The notes under the pieces: generated by a model
What the model was told of the DNA's origin: nothing
What the model saw: the letters and a program-made list of their open reading frames with translations, nothing else
Database searches by the model: none
Program-made: the position numbers and the translations under genes
NCBI GenBank assembly: GCA_945952425.1
Contig: CAMFIX010000146.1
Coordinates: 1-7,306 of the forward strand
DNA from: an uncultured Pseudorhodobacter sp.
GTDB lineage: Bacteria > Pseudomonadota > Alphaproteobacteria > Rhodobacterales > Rhodobacteraceae
DNA: 7,306 nt
Direction of reading: 5' to 3'
In this document: in pieces, positions 1 through 6,203 of the stretch
Layout of the letters: each line of letters opens with the position of its first letter
How positions within the stretch are numbered: the first letter of the stretch is position 1

Positions 1-490
1 GAGCCGACAGGGGCTCGTCCAGCAAAAGCACCCGGGGACGGGGCGCGATGGCGCGGGCGAGGGCCACCCGCTGCTGCTGGCCGCCCGAGAGTTGCCAGGG
101 ATAGCGCGCGCCGAAACCGGCGAGGCCGACCATCTTCAGCATCTCTTCGACGCGGGCGGCGGTCTCGTCCCGCGCAACTCCCGCGATCTTCAGCCCGAAG
201 CCCACATTGCCCGCCACGGTCAGGTTCGGAAACAGGGCATAGCTTTGGAACATCATGCCGATCTTGCGCTGGTTGGCGCGCAAGGCGGTCACATCGGTGC
301 CGTCGATGCTGATCGTGCCGGAGGTGGGCGTCTCGAACCCCGCCACCATGCGCAGGACCGTGGTCTTGCCGCAGCCCGAGGGCCCCAGAAGCGAGATGAA
401 CTCGCCATCCGCCATCGTCAGGTTGAAATCCTGCACGACCGTATTGGCACCGAAGCTCTTTTTCACCGAACGGATGGTCAACTGGCTCAT
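1..490 (-). CDS. ABC transporter ATP-binding protein (PotA/FbpC-like), 3' end outside window
   Basis: Energy-coupling ATPase of the operon 2 importer, acting on the cytoplasmic face of the membrane. Only the first 163 codons are present and the gene continues past the left edge. Visible motifs are Walker A GPSGCGKTT (residues 36-44), the Q-loop glutamine Q82 in FQSYALFP, the signature LSGGQ (134-138) followed by QQRVALARA, and Walker B RVLLLDEP (153-160). The D-loop end, H-loop histidine and any C-terminal TOBE-type domain lie outside the window. The start ATG overlaps the TGA of the upstream permease as ATGA (487-490), with an AGGA element about 10 bases upstream, so translation is probably coupled. 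The sequence looks like ATPases of spermidine/putrescine, iron(III) and thiamine importers. The family is certain, the substrate is not. Confidence 0.95.
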   Translation of the reverse strand, partial: MSQLTIRSVKKSFGANTVVQDFNLTMADGEFISLLGPSGCGKTTVLRMVAGFETPTSGTISIDGTDVTALRANQRKIGMMFQSYALFPNLTVAGNVGFGLKIAGVARDETAARVEEMLKMVGLAGFGARYPWQLSGGQQQRVALARAIAPRPRVLLLDEPLSA

Positions 491-1281
491 TTCACGGCTT
501 TCCTGAACAGCCCGGAGCCGGGCTTCATATGGGCGAAGGCCTGCATCAGCGCCATCAGCACCCAGGTCAGGGCAAAGCTCATGATGGCCAAGGCGGCGGG
601 TTCATAGGCGCGGTCCTGGCCCAGCTGCACCATATAGGGGCCGAAGGCAGGACGGTTCAGCAGGCTGGCGATGGCAAACTCGCCAAGGCAGATCGAAAAG
701 GTGAGGAAGGCACCCGAGACGATGGCGGCGCGGATATTGGGGAAGATCACCCAAAGGACGACGCGCAGGCGCGAGGCGCCGAGGGACTCCGCGGCTTCGG
801 TCAGGGTGCGGATGTCGATGGCGGCGAGCCCGTTGTCGACGGCGCGGAACATGTAAGGCAGCGACAGGACGACATAGCCCGCGATCAAGAGGAAATTGGT
901 GCCGAGGTCGGAGGTCGTCAGCGGCAGCCATGAGGAAGAGCCGAACATGCGGATATGGCCGAAGACCAGCACGACCGAGGGGATGATGAGCGGCAAGAGC
1001 GAGATGAACTCGATGACCGGGCGCAGGCGGGGGAGCCTCAGGCGCACCCACCAGGCGGTCGGCACCACCAACCCCGCGCCGAACAGGATGGCGGCGACCG
1101 AGGCCGTCAGCGAAAACCCTAGCGCGTTCAGGAAGACATCGCTTTGGAAGACCGCCCGATAGGCGTCCAGCGTGATCTCGCCGCGCCGCATCTGCAGCGA
1201 GAACTGGAAGGCGGCGTAAAGCGGCACGAGGAAGTAAAGGCCCGCGAGGGTGACCACGGTCCAGGGAAGGATACGCTTCAT
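487..1281 (-). CDS. ABC transporter permease, second subunit (PotC-like)
   Basis: Inner-membrane permease of 264 residues, the second membrane subunit of the operon 2 importer. The sequence shows about six hydrophobic segments (near residues 6-27, 53-78, 90-110, 128-146, 178-204 and 229-250). The cytoplasmic EAA loop that docks on the ATPase begins EAAESLGAS at 162-170 and continues to the FPN near 180. This is the usual length for PotC/CysW-type permeases. The ATG at 1279-1281 was chosen because it overlaps the TGA of the first permease (ATGA) and has a GAGG element about 8 bases upstream. The same frame stays open for about 1.9 kb further upstream, but that stretch lies under the two preceding genes and is not coding. 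The 3' end overlaps the ATPase start by 4 bases. Family assignment is firm, the transported compound is unknown. Confidence 0.95.
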   Translation of the reverse strand: MKRILPWTVVTLAGLYFLVPLYAAFQFSLQMRRGEITLDAYRAVFQSDVFLNALGFSLTASVAAILFGAGLVVPTAWWVRLRLPRLRPVIEFISLLPLIIPSVVLVFGHIRMFGSSSWLPLTTSDLGTNFLLIAGYVVLSLPYMFRAVDNGLAAIDIRTLTEAAESLGASRLRVVLWVIFPNIRAAIVSGAFLTFSICLGEFAIASLLNRPAFGPYMVQLGQDRAYEPAALAIMSFALTWVLMALMQAFAHMKPGSGLFRKAVK

Positions 1282-2129
1282 TTCTGCCACCTCTCGGCCC
1301 GGGCGCGCAGCCCGAGGTACAGCAGGTTCGAGACCACCATGATGAGCACCATGCCCAGGGCGAGCGCGTAACCGAGGTTCGGGTTGTAAAGCACATTGCC
1401 GCGGATTTGCTGGAACAGCAGGATCGGCACGACCGAGAAGTTGGACCCGGTCAGCGCGATCACCGTGGCGAGCGTCCCGAAGGCATTGGCGAAGAGCAGG
1501 AGGAAACAGCCCAGCACCGAGGGCGCCAGCACCGGGGCGCCCACGCGGGCCCAGTAGTCCCAAGGCGAGGCGCCGAGGGATTCCGCCGCCTCGCGCCATT
1601 CGGGCTTCAGCCCCTCCAGCGCCGGGGTGATGACCAGAAGCATCAGGGGCATCTGGAAATAGAGGTAAGTCAGCGCGAGGCCCCAGAAGGAGAAAAGCGA
1701 AAAGCCCAGGCCATAGATGTTCAGCCCCAGTGCCTTCAGCGCCATGGTCACGAGGCCCAGCCGCCCCAGGGTCGCGATGAACGCGAAGGCCAGCGGCACG
1801 CCGGCGAAATTCGAGGCGACGCCGGAGAAGGCCGTCACCGCACGCCGCAGACCCACCGGCAGGCCTCCCAAAACCAGCGCATGGGCCAGAAGCAATCCGG
1901 CCACCGTGCCGACCGCGGCCGAGGCCAGCGACAGGCGGATCGACAGCCAGAAGGCGCTGGCGATCTCGGGCGCGGCGAGGCCTGCCATATTGGCCAGCGT
2001 CAGGCCCTCGGGCGACTGGAAGGCCCCCGCGATCAGGTAGAAGAGCGGCGCGATCAGGAACAGGAAGGTGAAGCCGAACCAGGGCACCACTCCGGCCCAG
2101 GTCCAGAGCGGGCGGAAGGAAGCGTTCAT
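1278..2129 (-). CDS. ABC transporter permease, first subunit (PotB-like)
   Basis: Inner-membrane permease of 283 residues that would pair with the following permease to form the channel of the operon 2 importer. A short cytoplasmic N-terminus leads into a hydrophobic segment at about 17-37. Further membrane segments lie near 58-88, 94-125, 140-170, 202-226 and 250-274. The EAA loop reads EAAESLGAS at residues 180-188, followed by the alanine-proline pair near 202-203. The same nine residues occur in the partner permease, as expected for two subunits contacting the same ATPase. The ATG at 2127-2129 has a GGAGA ribosome binding site at 2135-2139. An 81-base spacer with strong hairpins separates this gene from the binding-protein gene, whereas its own 3' end overlaps the next gene by 4 bases. 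Substrate unknown. Confidence 0.94.
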   Translation of the reverse strand: MNASFRPLWTWAGVVPWFGFTFLFLIAPLFYLIAGAFQSPEGLTLANMAGLAAPEIASAFWLSIRLSLASAAVGTVAGLLLAHALVLGGLPVGLRRAVTAFSGVASNFAGVPLAFAFIATLGRLGLVTMALKALGLNIYGLGFSLFSFWGLALTYLYFQMPLMLLVITPALEGLKPEWREAAESLGASPWDYWARVGAPVLAPSVLGCFLLLFANAFGTLATVIALTGSNFSVVPILLFQQIRGNVLYNPNLGYALALGMVLIMVVSNLLYLGLRARAERWQK

Positions 2130-2134
2130 CGGGG

Positions 2135-2139
2135 TCTCC
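2135..2139 (-). promoter_or_regulatory. Ribosome binding site of the first operon 2 permease
   Basis: GGAGA on the minus strand, 5 bases before the ATG at 2129. It sits just after the intercistronic hairpin and supports this start. Confidence 0.7.
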
Positions 2140-2148
2140 GCAAAAGGG

Positions 2149-2176
2149 GAACGGCGGGCTCTGCCACCCGCCGTTC
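2149..2176 (-). other. Intercistronic RNA hairpin between binding protein and permease (operon 2)
   Basis: Perfect 10-bp inverted repeat: GAACGGCGGG (2149-2158) pairs with CCCGCCGTTC (2167-2176) around an 8-base loop. On the transcribed (minus) sense it is followed by CCCCTTTTGC. It therefore resembles a weak intrinsic terminator or a 3'-end-protecting stem. It lies in the 81-base spacer after the binding-protein stop codon. By analogy with other binding-protein operons, it could raise binding-protein mRNA over permease mRNA. The structure is seen directly, the role is inferred. Confidence 0.75.
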
Positions 2177-2198
2177 GAACTGGAGGGGGAGCACCCCC
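2173..2198 (-). other. Second small hairpin and GTTCGAAC palindrome in the same spacer
   Basis: GGGGG (2185-2189) can pair with CCCCC (2194-2198) around a 4-base loop, between the binding-protein stop and the main hairpin. The 8-base palindrome GTTCGAAC (2173-2180) overlaps the outer end of the main hairpin arm. Together with the main stem, this fills nearly all of the spacer with potential RNA structure. Short G/C stems arise easily by chance in DNA this rich in GC, so confidence is moderate. Confidence 0.45.
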
Positions 2199-2210
2199 CG
2201 GCCGGGCGCC

Positions 2211-3305
2211 TCAGTTGGCGCCCATCTCCTTGGCCCAGTTGTCGGCCGTGGCCTTCTTGGCCGCACCCTGTTCGTCCAGCGAGGGGAAGACCGCCTTGGC
2301 ATAGGCCTCGGCCGGGGGCAGCTTGGCCAGGATGTCGGTCGGGATCTTGCCCGCGGCCTGCATCGCGTTGAAGCGGATCGGGTGGCAATAGCCCTTCAGC
2401 CACAGGGTCTGGCCCTCGTCCGAATAAAGGAACTCCATCCAGAGTTTCGCGGCATTCGGATGCGGCGCATAGGCCGAGATCGCCTGGACATAGACGCCCG
2501 CGATCACCGAGTCCGAGGGCACCACCACGTCGACCGGCGGGTTGCCGGCGAGCTTGTCGCGCATCGCGAGCAGGTTGTAATCCCAGTCGAAATAGACCGG
2601 GGTCGTGCCCTGCGCCAGGTTCTGCGCCGAGCCGTTGACCGGCACGAGATTGCCCTTGGCCTTCAGATCCTTCATGAAGGCGATCCCGGCGTCCAGCGCC
2701 TCGGCGCCGCCCTTGGCCCCGGTCGCAAGACCCGCCGCATAGACCGTCATCATCGAGGAATTGCCGGTGCGCGGATCGCCCGGCATGGCGACGGAATTGG
2801 CGAATTTCGCATCCTTCAGATCGGCGAAAGAGGTCGGCGCCTCCTTGACCACATCCTTGTTCACGCCCATGGCCAGAACGCCGTAATAGTCGCCATACCA
2901 GAAGCCATCGGCATCCTTGGCGCTGTCGGGAATATCGGCCCAGGTGGCGACCTTGTAGGGCTGGATCAGCCCGTCGGCCTTGGCTTGCGGGCCGAAGGAA
3001 AGACCCACGTCGATCACGTCGGGCGCCTGCGGCCCCTTGTTGTCCTTGTTGGCCTTGATCGCCTCGATCTCGTCGCCCGACCCGGCATTGGGGTTCAGCT
3101 CGTTCACGGCGATCTCGGGATATTTGGCCTTGAAGGCCGCGATCACCTCGCCATAGCCGCACCAGTCATGCGGCAGGGCGATGGTGGTCAGCTGGCCTTC
3201 CTTCTTGGCGGCGGCTTCCAGGTCGGCCATCGCATCGGCCATGGCAGAGGTGCCGGCCAGCGTGGCCAGCAGGCCGAGGCCGGAAAGAAGCTTGAAATGG
3301 GTCAT
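2211..3305 (-). CDS. Periplasmic ABC transporter substrate-binding protein (iron/polyamine/phosphonate-like class)
   Basis: Binding protein of 364 residues that captures the substrate in the periplasm and delivers it to the two downstream permeases. A signal peptide is visible: a short basic start (MTHFK), a hydrophobic core at about residues 6-18 and a likely cleavage after AMA at 21-23. The mature part has the two-lobe pattern of the class, including EVIAAFKAKYPEIAV, PDVIDVGLSFGPQAKADGL, the central FWYGDYYGVLAMGVNKD and the C-terminal AAKLWMEFLYSDEGQ. Only two cysteines are present, C49 in DWCGYGE and C307 in KGYCHP. Many aromatic residues (W48, W136, Y137, Y140, Y141, W241, Y243) could line the pocket. 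The ATG at 3303-3305 follows an AGGAGA ribosome binding site. It resembles AfuA/PotD-like proteins for iron(III), polyamines, thiamine or aminoethylphosphonate. I cannot choose among these. Confidence 0.92.
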   Translation of the reverse strand: MTHFKLLSGLGLLATLAGTSAMADAMADLEAAAKKEGQLTTIALPHDWCGYGEVIAAFKAKYPEIAVNELNPNAGSGDEIEAIKANKDNKGPQAPDVIDVGLSFGPQAKADGLIQPYKVATWADIPDSAKDADGFWYGDYYGVLAMGVNKDVVKEAPTSFADLKDAKFANSVAMPGDPRTGNSSMMTVYAAGLATGAKGGAEALDAGIAFMKDLKAKGNLVPVNGSAQNLAQGTTPVYFDWDYNLLAMRDKLAGNPPVDVVVPSDSVIAGVYVQAISAYAPHPNAAKLWMEFLYSDEGQTLWLKGYCHPIRFNAMQAAGKIPTDILAKLPPAEAYAKAVFPSLDEQGAAKKATADNWAKEMGAN

Positions 3306-3310
3306 GTCGT

Positions 3311-3316
3311 TCTCCT
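3311..3316 (-). promoter_or_regulatory. Ribosome binding site of the operon 2 binding protein
   Basis: AGGAGA on the minus strand, 5 bases before the ATG at 3305. It is the strongest Shine-Dalgarno match in operon 2 and fixes the start of the signal peptide. Confidence 0.8.
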
Positions 3317-3358
3317 GTCACGCGCGGGGCCCGGCCATGGGAGGAGGTCCGGCCCGTC

Positions 3359-3390
3359 GCCCCGCTGCGGGGCCCACCCCTAAGGCCCCG
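3359..3390 (-). other. Two overlapping, mutually exclusive hairpins in the operon 2 leader
   Basis: GCCCCG (3359-3364) pairs perfectly with CGGGGC (3368-3373) around a 3-base loop. CGGGGCC (3368-3374) can instead pair perfectly with GGCCCCG (3384-3390) around a 9-base loop. The two stems share bases 3368-3373, so only one can form at a time. They lie about 55-85 bases upstream of the binding-protein ATG. Neither is followed by a T-run on the transcribed strand. The pairing is seen directly, and a switching role is speculative. Confidence 0.45.
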
Positions 3391-3414
3391 ATGTGACGGG
3401 CGGGCTGCAGTTTT

Positions 3415-3432
3415 CTGACGGTTTCGCGACAG
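3415..3432. promoter_or_regulatory. Imperfect palindrome, possible operator
   Basis: CTGACG (3415-3420) and CGACAG (3427-3432) form an inverted repeat with one mismatched position around a 6-base centre. It lies in the AT-richer part of the gap upstream of operon 2. Position and 18-base size fit a transcription-factor site, but there is no match I can name and no regulator gene in the window. Confidence 0.25.
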
Positions 3433-3456
3433 GAGATTTGGTTGACATAAGGCCGA

Positions 3457-4533
3457 TTAGACGACCAGCCGTCGGCCGTCCTCGGCGAAAAGCAGGGCCT
3501 GGGCGGGGTCGAAGCGGGTTTCGGCGGGTTGGCCGGGGATCAGGTCGTCGCGGCCCTTCGCAGCGAGGATCACCGTCCCGCCGTCGCTGCGGCTGCCATA
3601 GGCGAAGCTCTCGGCGCCGAGGTGTTCGATGACGTCGATGTTCAGCGTGAACCCCGCCGTGCCCGTCGCGCTGAAATGTTCGGGCCGGATGCCCAGCGTG
3701 ACCTTGGCCCCCTCGGGCGCCGGTTGCGGCAGCTCGACCTGCGCGCCGCCGAGGCTGGGCAGCGCCAGCAGGCTCCGCCCGGCGGCAGAGCCCACGACCT
3801 CGGCCGGGATCAGGTTCATCTTCGGGCTGCCGATGAAGCCCGCGACGAAGGTATTGGCCGGGTTTCGGTAAAGCTCCAAAGGCGCGCCGACCTGTTCGAT
3901 CCGACCGGCGCGCAGGACGACGATGCGGTCGGCCAAGGTCATCGCTTCGGTCTGGTCATGGGTGACATAGACGATGGTCGCGCCCAGCTGACGGTGCAAC
4001 CGCGCGATCTCGATCCGCATCGAGACGCGCAGTTCGGCATCCAGGTTCGACAAGGGTTCGTCGAAGAGAAACACCCCCGGCTGGCGCACCAGCACGCGGC
4101 CGATGGCGACACGCTGGCGCTGACCGCCCGACAGTTGTGCAGGCCTGCGGTCGAGAAGCGCGCCAAGCTGCAAGGTCTCGGCCACGTCGCGCACCCGGGC
4201 CATGCGCTCGGCCAAGGGGCGCCCGGCCACGCGCAGCGAAAAGCCCATGTTCTCGGCCACCGTCAGATGGGGATAAAGCGCATAGCTTTGAAAGACCATG
4301 CCCACCCCGCGCTCGGCCGGGTTCACGTCGTTCATCACCTTGCCGCCGATGGTCAGCGTGCCGGAGCTTATCTGCTCCAGCCCCGCGATCATCCGCAGCA
4401 AGGTGGATTTGCCGCAGCCCGAGGGCCCGACGAAGACCACGAATTCGCCGGGCTGGATGGCCAGGTCGGCGCCATGGATCACCTGCGCGCCGCCGAAGGA
4501 TTTCGTGACTTTGTCGAGGGTCAGGCCGGACAT
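3457..4533 (-). CDS. ugpC: Sugar ABC transporter ATP-binding protein, MalK/UgpC family
   Basis: ATPase of 358 residues that powers the operon 1 sugar importer from the cytoplasmic side. All catalytic motifs are intact: Walker A GPSGCGKST (36-44), Q-loop Q82 in FQSYALYP, signature LSGGQ (134-138), Walker B VFLFDEP (154-160), D-loop SNLD (162-165) and H-loop H192 in YVTHDQTEAM. From about residue 229 (FVAGFIGSPKMNL) a C-terminal TOBE/OB-type regulatory domain follows, with LGIRPEHF at 280-287 and EHLGAESFAYG near the end. Length is normal for MalK/UgpC/MsmK proteins. The symbol is the usual family label and does not imply glycerol-3-phosphate transport. The position after two CUT1 permeases and thuA makes a thuK-like role likely. 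The ATG is set by a TGAGGAG element that includes the thuA stop codon. Confidence 0.95.
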   Translation of the reverse strand: MSGLTLDKVTKSFGGAQVIHGADLAIQPGEFVVFVGPSGCGKSTLLRMIAGLEQISSGTLTIGGKVMNDVNPAERGVGMVFQSYALYPHLTVAENMGFSLRVAGRPLAERMARVRDVAETLQLGALLDRRPAQLSGGQRQRVAIGRVLVRQPGVFLFDEPLSNLDAELRVSMRIEIARLHRQLGATIVYVTHDQTEAMTLADRIVVLRAGRIEQVGAPLELYRNPANTFVAGFIGSPKMNLIPAEVVGSAAGRSLLALPSLGGAQVELPQPAPEGAKVTLGIRPEHFSATGTAGFTLNIDVIEHLGAESFAYGSRSDGGTVILAAKGRDDLIPGQPAETRFDPAQALLFAEDGRRLVV

Positions 4534-4538
4534 GGGGG

Positions 4539-4545
4539 CTCCTCA
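4539..4545 (-). promoter_or_regulatory. Ribosome binding site of the ATPase, merged with the thuA stop codon
   Basis: TGAGGAG on the minus strand: the TGA of the ThuA gene (4543-4545) is the first part of the Shine-Dalgarno sequence for the ATPase, whose ATG starts at 4533. The sharing suggests that translation of the two genes is coupled. Confidence 0.75.
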
Positions 4546-5277
4546 GGGCTTGGCGTGCAGGGCTTGCGGGCGGTGCCAGTTCGACAGGATGCGCCCGTCG
4601 GTATGGGTTTGTTTCGCCCAGCGGATGCCGTTGGCGATGACGCGGTGGACATTGGCGTCGTGGTAGATCGGGAAGGTCTCGTGCCCCGGGCTGAAGAAGA
4701 AAATCCGCCCCCTGCCCCGTTTGAAGGTGCAGCCCGACCGAAAGACCTCGCCGCCGGAATACCACGACAGGAAGATCAGCTCGTCGGGCTGGGGGATGTC
4801 GAAGGGCTCGCCATACATCTCCGAGGCCGGGATTTCGAAATAGGGCGGCAGGCCCTCGGCGATCGGATGGGCGGGGTCGATGACCCAGACGCGCTCCAGA
4901 TCGCCCTCGGGCAGTTCGCGCCAGGAGAGGTTGGCATTGGTCCCCATCATCCGCCCGAAGAGCTTGGAGTGATGGCCGGAGTGCAGCACCACCAGCCCCA
5001 TCCCCTGCAGGATGCGCTGCTGGACGCGGGTCACCAGATCGTCGGAGACCTCGGTATGGGCGACATGGCCCCACCAGCACAGGACGTCGGTCTGATCCAG
5101 CAAAGCCTGCGGCAGGCCCTGTTCGGGATCGTCCAGCGTCACGCGGGTGATGTCGAAGCCCTGCCCCTCCAGCCCCTTGGCGATGGCGCCATCCATGCGG
5201 TCGGGATAGATCGCGGCAACCTCGGGGTCGCGCTTTTCATGGCGCCCCTCGTTCCAGATCGTGACTTTGATGCTCAT
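4543..5277 (-). CDS. thuA: ThuA domain-containing protein (trehalose utilisation type)
   Basis: Cytoplasmic protein of 244 residues with no signal peptide or membrane segment. It belongs to the ThuA family, which has a class I glutamine amidotransferase-like Rossmann fold. Visible conserved parts are the N-terminal strand VTIWNE (5-10), DVLCWWGHVAH (64-74), GLVVLHSGHHS (94-104), EMYGEPFDIP (153-162) and FSPGHETFPIYHD (195-207), rich in the histidines, acids and aromatics typical of the family. In Sinorhizobium, ThuA and ThuB act in trehalose catabolism through 3-keto-trehalose, and their genes lie with a trehalose importer. A role in processing the disaccharide carried by this operon is therefore likely, but trehalose itself is inferred. 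An AAAGGA ribosome binding site supports the start. The gene lies 17 bases after the MalG-like permease and 9 bases before the ATPase. Confidence 0.9.
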   Translation of the reverse strand: MSIKVTIWNEGRHEKRDPEVAAIYPDRMDGAIAKGLEGQGFDITRVTLDDPEQGLPQALLDQTDVLCWWGHVAHTEVSDDLVTRVQQRILQGMGLVVLHSGHHSKLFGRMMGTNANLSWRELPEGDLERVWVIDPAHPIAEGLPPYFEIPASEMYGEPFDIPQPDELIFLSWYSGGEVFRSGCTFKRGRGRIFFFSPGHETFPIYHDANVHRVIANGIRWAKQTHTDGRILSNWHRPQALHAKP

Positions 5278-5284
5278 GGGTCGG

Positions 5285-5290
5285 TCCTTT
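5285..5290 (-). promoter_or_regulatory. Ribosome binding site of thuA
   Basis: AAAGGA on the minus strand, 7 bases before the ATG at 5277, in the 17-base gap after the permease stop codon. It supports the annotated start. Confidence 0.7.
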
Positions 5291-5294
5291 CTTT

Positions 5295-6203
5295 TCAGCC
5301 TTTGACGCCGCCGCCGAAGGTCTGGACGAGGAACCTCCGCGCCAGGCCGAAGGCCACGACGGAGGGGATCATGTAAAGCACGGCCAAGGCGGTCAGAAAT
5401 CCGTAGTCGACCGTGTTGACGCGCAGGAAGGCGCGGAAGAGGCCCAAGGGCAGCATCTGCAGCTCGGGCGAGGAGATGAAGATAAGGGGCATCAGGAAAT
5501 CGCCCCAGGCCGAGATGAAGGCGAAGAGCCCGGCCGCGGCCAGCCCCGGCAGGGCCAGGGGCAGCATGACCAGTCGGATGCGCTGGGTCAGCGAGGCGCC
5601 GTCCAGCAAAGCCGCCTCGTCATAGTCTTTCGAAACCGTGTCGAAGAAGGTCTTCAAGATCCACAGCGCCAGGGGCAGCTGCATCGCGGTCAGGATCAGG
5701 ATGATGCCGAGATATCCATCGACAAAGCCGAAGATGCGCATGGCCGGGCGATACCAGTCGGCCGGCAGCACGGCGCGCATCAGGCTCTGCATCGCGCCAT
5801 TGGCCAGGAGCAGCACCTTGTAAAGCGGCACGATCAGGGCGGGCGGGGGGACGACGCGGATCAGGAGGATCAGGTAAAGGAAGGGCCGTTTCCACCAGGC
5901 CTGGGTGCGCGACAAGGCATAGCCGCCCAGCCCGCCCAGCACCATGACCAGGAGGGTGACGCAGCCCACCACCACGACCGAGTTGAAGAACCAGGTCGCC
6001 CCGTCCTCGACCAGGAAAACCTTGGTGTAATTGGCCGCCGTCCAGTCCTCGGGCCATTTCAGGAACAGCGAGGCATTGCCGTCGACCGAGGCGAGGAAGG
6101 CCCAGAAGAAGGGCACCGCGCAATAGGCCGAGATCAGCGACAGGATCGCATAGGCCATCGCATTGCCGCGGGCGGGGTTGGCTCCGGCGTGACGCAGCGC
6201 CAT
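5295..6203 (-). CDS. Carbohydrate ABC transporter permease, MalG type
   Basis: Inner-membrane permease of 302 residues, partner of the MalF-type subunit encoded just upstream. About six hydrophobic segments are visible (near 17-39, 72-96, 107-128, 165-187, 217-240 and 270-290). The EAA loop EAALLDGASLTQRIRLVMLP (196-215) and the following AFISAWGDFLMPLIF are classic for CUT1 MalG subunits. Between PLYKVLLL and GYLGIIL there are about 29 residues (134-162, with WYRPAMRIFGF) where many MalG-type permeases have a much shorter link. The ATG directly follows the upstream TGA with no gap and has a strong GGAGGT site 4 bases before it. A second methionine at residue 16 lacks a good site and is less likely. 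Sugar import is firm by family, and a disaccharide substrate is inferred from thuA. Confidence 0.94.
   Translation of the reverse strand: MALRHAGANPARGNAMAYAILSLISAYCAVPFFWAFLASVDGNASLFLKWPEDWTAANYTKVFLVEDGATWFFNSVVVVGCVTLLVMVLGGLGGYALSRTQAWWKRPFLYLILLIRVVPPPALIVPLYKVLLLANGAMQSLMRAVLPADWYRPAMRIFGFVDGYLGIILILTAMQLPLALWILKTFFDTVSKDYDEAALLDGASLTQRIRLVMLPLALPGLAAAGLFAFISAWGDFLMPLIFISSPELQMLPLGLFRAFLRVNTVDYGFLTALAVLYMIPSVVAFGLARRFLVQTFGGGVKG

Larger units (their letters stand above)
3306..3456 (-). promoter_or_regulatory. Inter-operon gap and probable 5' leader of operon 2
   Basis: No gene is seen in these 151 bases. The half next to the upstream ATPase (about 3411-3456) is clearly poorer in GC than its surroundings and is the likeliest place for the operon 2 promoter, although no convincing minus-strand -35/-10 pair can be read. 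It contains an imperfect palindrome (3415-3432). The half next to the binding-protein start is GC-rich, with several inverted repeats. No hairpin followed by a T-run follows the upstream operon, so some read-through is possible. Confidence 0.5.

Noticed and set aside
388..1015. Repeated word GCGAGATGAACTCG in the partial ATPase gene and in the second permease gene
   Set aside because: A single 14-base match in coding sequence of biased composition, in unrelated protein positions and without further copies seen. Chance is sufficient.
1282..3162. In-frame upstream extension of the second operon 2 permease to an 891-residue protein
   Set aside because: The extension overlaps the first permease and the binding protein in another frame and is rich in R and G with no domain. 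The ATGA junction and ribosome binding site place the real start at 1281.
3327..3355. A further inverted repeat (GGGCC ... GGCCC) close to the operon 2 start codon
   Set aside because: Beyond the 5-bp outer stem it contains a C·C mismatch and a pair that becomes C·A on the transcribed strand, so it is too weak to call beside the stems at 3359-3390.
1407..3383. A 658-codon open frame on the plus strand opposite the operon 2 binding protein and first permease
   Set aside because: It lies antisense to two genes with clear family motifs. Its translation is a low-complexity run of R, G, H, Q and D typical of the reverse strand of high-GC coding DNA, and no domain is recognisable.
3442..3447. TTGACA on the plus strand resembling a -35 box
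   Set aside because: No -10 element follows at 16-18 bases and no plus-strand gene lies downstream, so it does not serve as a promoter for anything visible.
367..4430. Near-identical stretches shared by the two ATPase genes (around 367-387 and 4410-4430, and near 239 and 4280)
   Set aside because: They encode the Walker A and Q-loop regions and are explained by common descent of ABC ATPases with the same codon preferences.
3529..5376. A 615-codon open frame on the plus strand opposite the ATPase and thuA
   Set aside because: Same reason: it is a shadow of genes with intact Walker and ThuA motifs and shows no recognisable domain itself.
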